Shown: positions 36,216 through 44,599 of the stretch, one piece after another
How the letters are laid out: the number at the start of each line of letters is the position of its first letter
How positions within the stretch are numbered: position 1 is the stretch's first letter
From: Candidatus Sumerlaeota bacterium
GTDB lineage: Bacteria > Sumerlaeota > Sumerlaeia > JAFGJS01
Assembly: GCA_016928995.1 (NCBI GenBank)
Contig: JAFGJS010000094.1
Span: 1-64,000, forward strand
DNA length: 64,000 nucleotides
Reading direction: 5' to 3'
The notes under the pieces: generated by a model
The model's database searches: none
Seen by the model: only the letters and a program-made list of their open reading frames with translations
Told to the model about the DNA's origin: nothing
Program-made: the position numbers and the translations under genes

Positions 36216-36938
36216 TCATTGTGGCGATAGCACTTCAATGAGTTTCGTGATCTTATCGCTCTTTTTATAATAGTCATAAATAAAATTCAGGAACAAGATC
36301 AGAACATTCCTTTGCTCCGAACTCATATCATCTAATTTTTGGATTTGATCAGTATGAATCATGCTATTGATGAGAGAAAATCCTGCGTCACTATCACGGA
36401 TGTCATATTTCCGGATAAACCAATGCATATACGCAGGCAAATAATATCGATATCCCAAATCGTCAAGAAAAGGGATTCCTCCGACGCCGCTGATATTCTC
36501 AAGATCTTCGTCTTTGACTTCACGCCAATAACGATCAGTATCCTTCTCTCGCATTTTCTTTATTTCTTCACCGGTTGCATAATTATCAATTGCGATTGTT
36601 TGATGCAATGTCACACCGCCGTTTTGTTGATCGTCATGAAATGCCTTTTCGATTTCGTTTATGATCAGAATCGCTTTTTCTTTTTTAATTTCAGATAGCG
36701 CTCGCCAGTTTTCGATTCTTTGCTCATCAGTCGCAGGAGAGCGCACAACGCCTATATAGTATTCTTCGCTCGCGCCAAATTGCATAAAGTTATCCTGGGC
36801 TCGCATGAGTTTAGACATGTAATCAATTGTACCCGGTTTTTCGTCAGTCCAATAGCAAATAGGACACAAACAGTAACTGCCGGGAGTTTGATTTTCAAAA
36901 ACATAATAACCGCAACAGGGACAGGGATATTTCATCAT
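36216..36938 (-). CDS. CPCC-type cysteine-rich protein
   Basis: N-terminus MMKYPCPCCGYYVFENQTPGSYCLCPICYWTDEKPG; AT-rich; internal start preferred over the 287-aa ORF that runs into the next gene. Confidence 0.75.
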   Translation of the reverse strand: MMKYPCPCCGYYVFENQTPGSYCLCPICYWTDEKPGTIDYMSKLMRAQDNFMQFGASEEYYIGVVRSPATDEQRIENWRALSEIKKEKAILIINEIEKAFHDDQQNGGVTLHQTIAIDNYATGEEIKKMREKDTDRYWREVKDEDLENISGVGGIPFLDDLGYRYYLPAYMHWFIRKYDIRDSDAGFSLINSMIHTDQIQKLDDMSSEQRNVLILFLNFIYDYYKKSDKITKLIEVLSPQ

Positions 36939-36966
36939 TTTTTTTCCAACTGGGAATAGAACAACG

Positions 36967-38298
36967 CTAATGGCTGTGATTCGAAGATGCGCCCGGCTGA
37001 ATCTTCTCAATGCGCTTTTCAAGTTTTTCGGCATCTTCGTCACGCTTCGTAGCCCGATACAATTTCGCCAGGTTCTCAAGGCTATGGACTAAATCGGGAT
37101 GATCTGAACCCAGCGTCTTTTCCGCGATCGCGAAAGAGCGCTTGTAAAGTGGCTCCGCCTTCGCGTATTGCTCTTGAACGCAGTAGAGTTCGGCCAGGTT
37201 ATTCAGACTTATGCCCACAAAGGGATGGTCCGGTCCCATCGCCTTCTCTCTGAGTTCCAGCGCACGCTTGTAGAGAGACTCGGCCTGCTCGTACTTGCGC
37301 TGCATCTTGTAGAGCTCGGCCAACTTGTCCAGGAAGATGGCCAAATTTTGATTGTCCGGCCCCATCTTCTTCTCCGCGATCGCCAGAGAACGTTTGTAGA
37401 GCAGTCCGGCTTGCTCGTACTGATTCTGTTTTTTGTAGAACTCCGCAAAGTCGTCCAGGATCGTGATTAAATTGAGATTATCCGGCCCCAACGCCTTCTC
37501 TTTGATCGCCAGAATGCGCTGATAAAGCGGTTCTGCCTTCGCATACTGATCCTGGGCGCTGTAAAGCATCGCCAGATCGTTCAGGAGGGCGGCCATAGCG
37601 GGATGATCCGGACCCAACGCCTTCTCTTTGATCTTCAGCGCACGCTGATAAAGCGGTTCAGCCTTCGTGAACTGCTCTTGGATGTAGTAGAGCTTTGCCA
37701 GGTCGTTCAGGTTTGTGGCCACATCGGGATGCTCCGGACCCAGCGCGATCTCGTTTAACTCCAGCGCGCGCTTATAGAGCGGTTCAGCCTTGGGGTACTG
37801 CTTTTGGAGGTAGTAGATCTCAGCCAGGTTCTTCTGGCTCATGGCCACTTCGGGCAGAGCTTTCTCACGGATCTCCTGCACGCGCTTGAAGAGCGGTTCA
37901 GCCTTAGCGTGCTGTTCCTGAATTCGATAGAGCCAGGCCAAATTGTTCAGGTTTGCCGCAACATCAGGATGATCGGGTCCAAGAGTTTTCTCTTGAATTT
38001 CCAGCGCCCGCTTGTAGAGCGGCTCGACTTGCGCGTACTGGCACTGAATCATATAAATCTCGGCCAGTTTGTTTAAACTCGTGACGACGTTGGCATGGTT
38101 AGAATCCGTGTTTTTCTCGGCGACGGCCAGGGCTTGTTGGGCCACAACGATAGCGCGGTCATATGTGCCCGCACTGCAAAGTTCCTCAACCTTCCGATTC
38201 AGCTTGCCCCATTCGTCGCCCTCTCCATCGGCGAACACGGGCAATGTGGCCGGCATGAAAAATAAAAAAACTAATGCAATGGACCGCAAGTAATTCAT
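36967..38298 (-). CDS. exported kinesin-light-chain-type TPR repeat protein
   Basis: Signal peptide; about nine 42-aa units YAKAEPLYKRALEIxEKxLGPDHPDVAxxLNNLAxLYxxQxQ. Confidence 0.92.
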   Translation of the reverse strand: MNYLRSIALVFLFFMPATLPVFADGEGDEWGKLNRKVEELCSAGTYDRAIVVAQQALAVAEKNTDSNHANVVTSLNKLAEIYMIQCQYAQVEPLYKRALEIQEKTLGPDHPDVAANLNNLAWLYRIQEQHAKAEPLFKRVQEIREKALPEVAMSQKNLAEIYYLQKQYPKAEPLYKRALELNEIALGPEHPDVATNLNDLAKLYYIQEQFTKAEPLYQRALKIKEKALGPDHPAMAALLNDLAMLYSAQDQYAKAEPLYQRILAIKEKALGPDNLNLITILDDFAEFYKKQNQYEQAGLLYKRSLAIAEKKMGPDNQNLAIFLDKLAELYKMQRKYEQAESLYKRALELREKAMGPDHPFVGISLNNLAELYCVQEQYAKAEPLYKRSFAIAEKTLGSDHPDLVHSLENLAKLYRATKRDEDAEKLEKRIEKIQPGASSNHSH

Positions 38299-38799
38299 TG
38301 GTTCTCTCTTTCTTTCTGACAGCGATTATGACATGGATGATGCTGCCAGAGGAGCGTTAATTCCAAATTTTCGGCGTATGCCAACTCGATATCATTGCCA
38401 AACGAACGATATTGAAAAAATCCAATAACACTCAATACCATTGATCGAGCTTAATACATTGCAGCAAGCGTTGCAAAGCGCATCCGCCGATTCTACATTG
38501 AAACAGGTGATCACAAGACACAATGTTGTGTCAAACGGATCTTCTAGGAACGTAGCGGGGCAAAGATGCGCCCGGCGAGATCAGGAATTTGCTCAAGTCC
38601 GATCGAAGTGCTTGTTTCTCATTATTCGCTATCGGGATCGGGATCGATTAAACAGGAAACGACTATGGAAAGTTCCTGTCCGCAGGATGCGATCCGCTAA
38701 AAATCGCTTGCCCATGGCTCCGGGAAGCAATAGATTGGCCTCACGTTTCATTCGGGATTGGCCGCTTCATCAACCGCAGCCGTTTGGAGGAGGATTTCC

Positions 38800-39957
38800 A
38801 TGACACAAGAACATCTCTTTATCGTGCGTGGCGCCGGCAACGACACCGTCGGCCTGGTCGGGAGCATCACAACGCCGATTGCGGAAGCCGGCGGCAATAT
38901 CCTCGATCTGCGGCAGGACGTGCTGCATGGCTTGTTCACGATCTTTCTGGTGGTGGACCTTTCCGGCACACAGCTGCACATGAAAGACCTGGAGACGCTG
39001 ATCGGCGAGATCGCGGAAAAGACCGGACTGGAGCTCGCCGTTGATCGCTACTTTCCGACGCCGGGCGCCCCCAAGACACAGAACATGCTGGCGATTCTGA
39101 TCGGCGGCGACAAGCCCGGCATCATCTCGTCGATGTCCGCGACGCTGGGCAAGTACGGAGTCAACATCGAGCTGGCGGAGGCCATCGGCCGCGAAGGATT
39201 GTTTTTGACCGAGCTGATGACCGACGTTAGCCGTTGCGCGATTCCGGTCGAAAACCTGAAGTCCACCCTCGGTAAACTCATGGCCGGGATGAAAATCCAG
39301 ACGTTCTTTCAAACCGAGGATGTCTACAATAAAAAAAAGCGGATCGTGTTGTTCGACATCGCTGGCAGCTTGCTGCCTGACGCAGTGCTCAACGAGATCA
39401 TCCAGCAAACCGACCTAACACGTGAGGAAATCGCCGCAGCCTACTCGACTGATGCGTTGCCTGCGCTGCAGAAGGCGGCGCAATGCCTCGATGGCGTGCT
39501 CGGCGACACTGTGGATGCAATCAACGCCGGAGTGCGGCCGACCGAGGGCGTGGTGCAGCTGATCCACACGCTGAAAACGCTGGGCTATCGCTGCGTCCTG
39601 ACATCCAATGGATTTTCGCCGTTCATCGCATCAATCCAGCCCAAGCTGGGATTGGACTGCGCCTATGGCGTGCCGCTTAAGATCGATAACGACGAGCAGA
39701 CGGTCATCGGCGAGATCACGCAGGCGGATTGCGACGCGAAGGCGCTGGATCGCGTCATCGCCAGCGTGTCGGCGCAGGAATCGGTTGGGCGCGAGGACAT
39801 CGCGATCATCGACGACAAGGATCTACCTGAGCCGATCGGCATTCGTTTGCAATTCGAGCTGGACAAGTTGCTGGAGCTTTACAACAAACGGGTGCTCAGC
39901 AAGGAGAACATGCTGGGCGTGCTGGGGAGTTTTGGCGTTTTGAAGAGCATAAAGTGA
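38800..39957 (+). CDS. double-ACT SerB-like protein with degenerate HAD domain
   Basis: Two ACT domains then HAD-like VLFDIAGSLLPDAVLNEI...VLTSNGFSPF...IAIIDDKDLP; RBS GGAGGA before ATG 38800. Confidence 0.75.
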   Translation: MTQEHLFIVRGAGNDTVGLVGSITTPIAEAGGNILDLRQDVLHGLFTIFLVVDLSGTQLHMKDLETLIGEIAEKTGLELAVDRYFPTPGAPKTQNMLAILIGGDKPGIISSMSATLGKYGVNIELAEAIGREGLFLTELMTDVSRCAIPVENLKSTLGKLMAGMKIQTFFQTEDVYNKKKRIVLFDIAGSLLPDAVLNEIIQQTDLTREEIAAAYSTDALPALQKAAQCLDGVLGDTVDAINAGVRPTEGVVQLIHTLKTLGYRCVLTSNGFSPFIASIQPKLGLDCAYGVPLKIDNDEQTVIGEITQADCDAKALDRVIASVSAQESVGREDIAIIDDKDLPEPIGIRLQFELDKLLELYNKRVLSKENMLGVLGSFGVLKSIK

Positions 39958-39969
39958 GGATCGCTTGAC

Positions 39970-41583
39970 GTGAAATCCGACATTGCCATCGCACAAGAAG
40001 CCGCAAAACTGCCGATTGAAGCCATCGCGGAAAAAATCGGGCTCACTGCAAACGACCTGATCCCCTATGGGCATTACATGGCCAAGACGCCGCTGGATCT
40101 TCCCGCAGCGAGAGACGCGCAGGACGGCAAGCTGATCCTGGTCACGGCCATGACCCCGACGCCCATGGGCGAAGGAAAAACGACGAACACTATCGGCCTG
40201 GGCCAGGCGCTGACGAAAATCGGCAAGAAAACCATGATCGCGATCCGCGAACCTTCGCTGGGGCCTTGCATGGGGTTGAAAGGCGGAGCGGCCGGCGGCG
40301 GATATTCGCAGGTGCTGCCGATGGAGGACATCAACCTGCATTTCACCGGCGACCTGCACGCCGTGACCATCACGCACAACCTGCTCGCCGCGATCATCGA
40401 TAATCATCTGCACCAGAAAAACTCGCCCGAGATTCACCCGCGCCGCGTGGCCTGGAAGCGGGTGATCGACATGAACGACCGCTCGCTGCGCAGCATCATT
40501 CTCGGGCTCGACGGCGCCGGCGTGAATGGCGTGATGCGCGAGGACGGCTTCGAGATCACCGCCGCCTCCGAGATCATGGCGATCCTGTGCCTGGCCCGTG
40601 ACCTGCGCGATCTGAAGGAAAGAATGGGCCGGGTGATCGCGGGCTACGATTCAATGCGCAAGCCCGTCACCGCCGCCGATCTGCGCGTGAACGGCGCCAT
40701 GGCCGCGCTGATGAAAAACGCGATTCAACCCAACCTGGCGCAAACCATCGAGGGCGTGCCGACCTTCGTGCACGGCGGACCGTTCGCCAACATCGCGCAC
40801 GGCTGCAACACGCTGATCGCGACGAAAATGGCCTTGCGCCTCGCCGATTACACCGTCACCGAAGCGGGTTTCGGCGCCGACCTGGGCGCGGAAAAATTCT
40901 TCCACATCAAATGCCGCGCCGGGAACCTGAATCCGGCGGCGGTCGTGCTGGTGGTGACATCGCGCGCATTCAGCATGCACGGCATCGAGAATGTGCTGAA
41001 GCACGTCGAGAACGTCCGGCACTTTAAGCTGCCCGTCGTGATCTCGATCAACCGTTTCCTCGACGATAGCATTGAATATCTGGTGCACATTAAAAAACTC
41101 TGCGAGGATAACGGCGTCGAGGCCTCTATCACGGACTTCCGCGAGGCAGGCAGCGACGGCGGCGTCGAACTCGCGGAGAAGGTTTGCGCCCTGTGCGAAT
41201 CCCCGTCGCAGATTGAATATCTGTACGAGCTGGATGCGGGAATCGCCGAGAAAATCGAAACCGTCGCCCGGAAAATTTACGGCGCTGGCGACGTTGAGTT
41301 TTCCGCGGAAGCCACGCGCGCGATCAAGCAGATTGAAAACCTGGGGTATGGCGGACTGCCGGTCTGCATGGCGAAGACGCCCGCCTCCCTGACCGACGAT
41401 CCCAAGGTTCCCGGTTGCCCGAAGGATTTCACCATCACGATCACCTCGGCCCGCGTCTCGGCCGGAGCGGGCTTTGTCGTCGCCTACTGCGGAAAAATCA
41501 TGACCATGCCCGGCCTGCCCAAAGAACCCGCCGCCCTCAGCATCGACATCGACGACCAAGGCAATATTTCAGGCTTGTTTTAA
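39970..41583 (+). CDS. fhs: formate--tetrahydrofolate ligase
   Basis: VTAMTPTPMGEGKTTNTIGLGQAL, EPSLGPCMGLKGGAAGGGYSQVLPMEDINLHFTGD; GTG start 12 nt after the upstream gene. Confidence 0.96.
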   Translation: MKSDIAIAQEAAKLPIEAIAEKIGLTANDLIPYGHYMAKTPLDLPAARDAQDGKLILVTAMTPTPMGEGKTTNTIGLGQALTKIGKKTMIAIREPSLGPCMGLKGGAAGGGYSQVLPMEDINLHFTGDLHAVTITHNLLAAIIDNHLHQKNSPEIHPRRVAWKRVIDMNDRSLRSIILGLDGAGVNGVMREDGFEITAASEIMAILCLARDLRDLKERMGRVIAGYDSMRKPVTAADLRVNGAMAALMKNAIQPNLAQTIEGVPTFVHGGPFANIAHGCNTLIATKMALRLADYTVTEAGFGADLGAEKFFHIKCRAGNLNPAAVVLVVTSRAFSMHGIENVLKHVENVRHFKLPVVISINRFLDDSIEYLVHIKKLCEDNGVEASITDFREAGSDGGVELAEKVCALCESPSQIEYLYELDAGIAEKIETVARKIYGAGDVEFSAEATRAIKQIENLGYGGLPVCMAKTPASLTDDPKVPGCPKDFTITITSARVSAGAGFVVAYCGKIMTMPGLPKEPAALSIDIDDQGNISGLF

Positions 41584-41729
41584 GCCGGGCGCATCTTGGC
41601 AAAACTACATCTTGGGAAAACAGCCATTATTGAACCGAAGGGACAATATTGGCTGTCGTCAAGATAGGCCCGTTGTCCACAGCAACAACCGATCCGATAT
41701 AATAACTTTTTCGGTACTTAGGAGAATAA

Positions 41730-42572
41730 ATGCCAATGGCCGTAGTTAAATATACAATAGTTTTTGAATCGAGAAATGGCAGGCGCAAACTCTTCAAATT
41801 ATGGTTCGGAGCTGACGGTTCGTATTACGTTACTGTTCCCTATCATTCGGCAAAAAAGGCAATACTTTTTAAGCAAACAGTAAATTATGCTACATCGGCT
41901 TGGCGCACCGTCGATGATGGCGATTGGATACCTGTCGAACAAGCGATCGATATCGCATCCGCAGACGACGCTCGCATTAAATTATCTCACCATCCGGATG
42001 GGTTTCTTCAGTTTTCGGGAAAGGGCATCCTCTCTGGCAGAAACTCAGATGCTTCTGCAAAGGGCATAGGAACTCTATCATGGCCCTTGAAGCAGGGATG
42101 CCATGGCCCAGCTTTCAGTGTCACGATCAGTGGTGTAGATGATTTTGAGTCTGCGGATACATGTAATGATTTATTCTGTTTATTTCGCGAAACAGATTTG
42201 ACAGTTATCCCCGGAGTAGGTCCCCTTGTAATTGAAGGCCATTACTTCCCAGTGATGTGGCGACGATTTGTACAAACTCATTCCGATGGATCAAAGACGA
42301 TCCCAATTGTTCATCCATCAGGCGCAGTGCTCAACCTTCGTGTCTTGCTACCTTCTGATAAGTGTCCTATTGGTGGATTTTTTGGATTAGATATCTTCGG
42401 AAATCTCGGAACGTTCGAGGGGACATTGTCCAAATCCGGATTTGCATTATCAAGTTCAACAGGGAATGTCCGTATGAATGAGCATGGACAAAAAATCGGG
42501 GATGGGCTGTATTGTTTTTATCCTCGCCCTGACGGAATATGTAAATATAGAAGCATCGATTATCCTCAATGA
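41730..42572 (+). CDS. hypothetical protein (280 aa)
   Basis: ATG ORF after AGGAGA-like RBS; clearly more AT-rich than neighbours; no family recognised. Confidence 0.55.
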   Translation: MPMAVVKYTIVFESRNGRRKLFKLWFGADGSYYVTVPYHSAKKAILFKQTVNYATSAWRTVDDGDWIPVEQAIDIASADDARIKLSHHPDGFLQFSGKGILSGRNSDASAKGIGTLSWPLKQGCHGPAFSVTISGVDDFESADTCNDLFCLFRETDLTVIPGVGPLVIEGHYFPVMWRRFVQTHSDGSKTIPIVHPSGAVLNLRVLLPSDKCPIGGFFGLDIFGNLGTFEGTLSKSGFALSSSTGNVRMNEHGQKIGDGLYCFYPRPDGICKYRSIDYPQ

Positions 42573-42841
42573 GTATCATTACTTAAGCCGAACCAAGCGT
42601 TTCTGGGGAGACACAAACAGCTCGGCCCGCAGAACTACAAGTTCAAAAGTCATCTTGCCAAGTCCCAAAGACATCTTGAGTATCTTCCAGGTATTTCCAA
42701 AAAGCCAGCGGGACGCTGACGCTACATGTTTTCAACGATCTGCTAAAAGATAAATGTCGCCATCGATCAGGATCGATGCGTCTATTAAAGGCGCATTGCT
42801 TGCTTGCAAAGCGTTCGGGGCGTTTGCAGAATGCTTACGCT

Positions 42842-44596
42842 ATGAACGAACCGGAATTGACTTTAAATCCTGAGATCGCGACTCCCCGAGCGGCGGCGAA
42901 TACGTCTCTACGGCCGGCGGTGGAATGGACGATTGCGGCGGCGCTGTGCCTGATCGGGCTGTTTGTGCGTATCTGGCGTATTGATGCGATTCCGCCGGGG
43001 CTCTGGATGGACGAGGCGATCAACGGCCTGGACGCGTTCCACGTCCTGACGTCCGGGAAATGGCCGATCTTTTTTCAACACGAGGTTTATCCGCGCGAAC
43101 CGCTTTATATCTATCTGATCGTGCCGTGGGTGAAGCTGCTCGGCGCCACGCCGCAGGCGATCCGGCTGACGAGCGTGATGATTGGCGCGCTGACGCTCCC
43201 TATCGCCTACCTGTTTTTCCGCGAGTGGTTCGGCTGGCGCACGGCGCTGACGGCGCTGGCCTGCCTGGTGTTTCTGCGCTGGCATGTGCATTTCAGCCGC
43301 ACGGGCTTCCGCACGATCCTCTCGCCGCCGTTCCTCTTGCTCGGATTTTACTTTCTGCATCGCGGTCTGCGGCTGGAGCGAATGCGCGAGTATATCTTCG
43401 CGGGCGTCGCGTTCGGACTCGGTTTTTACACCTATCTTTCGTTCCGGCTCGCGCCGCTGGTCGGGATCATTTGGCTGGGGGGCTACGTCGCGCTGAACCG
43501 CAAGGCGCTGCCGCAAGGCTTCGGCAAGGGTCTGGCGGCGATGTTCGCGGCGGCGCTGCTGACTTTCACGCCGCTGGGCGTCCATTACCTGCGCGTGCCG
43601 TATCACTTCACTGGCCGGGCGGACATGGTCTCGGTTTTCGGCGGAGACAATGACAGAACGCTGGGCATGAACCTGATTCAGACGGCGCTCAACGCGCGCG
43701 ACGTGGCGCTGATGTTCGGCGTGCGCGGCGATGGCGTGGCGAAGCACAACGTGCCCGCGCGGTATGCACCGCGAACCGACGGCGTTCAAGTGGAAAAACC
43801 GCCGATGCCGGTGTTCGATCCGTTGACCTCCATCGTTTTTTACTGCGGGCTAATGGCGCTGTTTATTCAATTGTGCCGCTGGCGGCGCGACGTGGCGGCA
43901 GCGCATGCGGCGTTGCTGATGCTGGCCTGGCTGGGCGTCATGTCGTTGAATTCGATCCTCTCCAACGATCCGCCGAATCTGCTGCGCACCGTGATTATGA
44001 CGCCGGCCGTCGCGTTGACATTGGCGATGGGTTTCCTTGCAATCTACGACCTGCTCGCACAACGATTCAGCCGGAAATGGATCCTGAGCGCATTGCTGGC
44101 GCTGGTTTTTCTCGGCTATGCGGGAAACCAGATGTGGGCTTATTTTTCTCTTTATCCGCGATGTCTGCGCATCTGGGATTTCAATTCCGACCGTTGGCAA
44201 ATAGGACAGCTGGCCGCGCGAGAATCGGAGTTTTTTGAGGTTCACATGCCGTCCGACTGGCTGTATCATCCGACTGTGGAGTACGCCTTGTTATCAGCTA
44301 AGGGCGAAGCGCACGAATTGAAATTGCCGGAATCCTTGATGGCGCCGGAGGCGGACGATCAGCCCTTGAATCCCAAACCGCGTTATCTGATCTACACGGA
44401 CTGGACCGGGATCCGGCGGGACATCCACCAGCTTTTTCCCCGCGCGCGTGAAGCGGCGCATATGGATGAATATCGGAAGCCGTACGCTTATTCAATACAA
44501 CTGATCTACCCGGAGCTGAAACCGCAAACAGCACGCGACGCATTGACACAACGATTCAAAGATCGCCTTGGTAAAGCGGTCTATCCGGAGCGATAA
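42842..44596 (+). CDS. GT39-like/ArnT-like integral membrane glycosyltransferase
   Basis: RIWRIDAIPPGLWMDEAINGLDAFHVL (D-E motif), many TM helices, HFSRTGFRTILSPPFLLL. Confidence 0.8.
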   Translation: MNEPELTLNPEIATPRAAANTSLRPAVEWTIAAALCLIGLFVRIWRIDAIPPGLWMDEAINGLDAFHVLTSGKWPIFFQHEVYPREPLYIYLIVPWVKLLGATPQAIRLTSVMIGALTLPIAYLFFREWFGWRTALTALACLVFLRWHVHFSRTGFRTILSPPFLLLGFYFLHRGLRLERMREYIFAGVAFGLGFYTYLSFRLAPLVGIIWLGGYVALNRKALPQGFGKGLAAMFAAALLTFTPLGVHYLRVPYHFTGRADMVSVFGGDNDRTLGMNLIQTALNARDVALMFGVRGDGVAKHNVPARYAPRTDGVQVEKPPMPVFDPLTSIVFYCGLMALFIQLCRWRRDVAAAHAALLMLAWLGVMSLNSILSNDPPNLLRTVIMTPAVALTLAMGFLAIYDLLAQRFSRKWILSALLALVFLGYAGNQMWAYFSLYPRCLRIWDFNSDRWQIGQLAARESEFFEVHMPSDWLYHPTVEYALLSAKGEAHELKLPESLMAPEADDQPLNPKPRYLIYTDWTGIRRDIHQLFPRAREAAHMDEYRKPYAYSIQLIYPELKPQTARDALTQRFKDRLGKAVYPER

Positions 44597-44599
44597 ACG

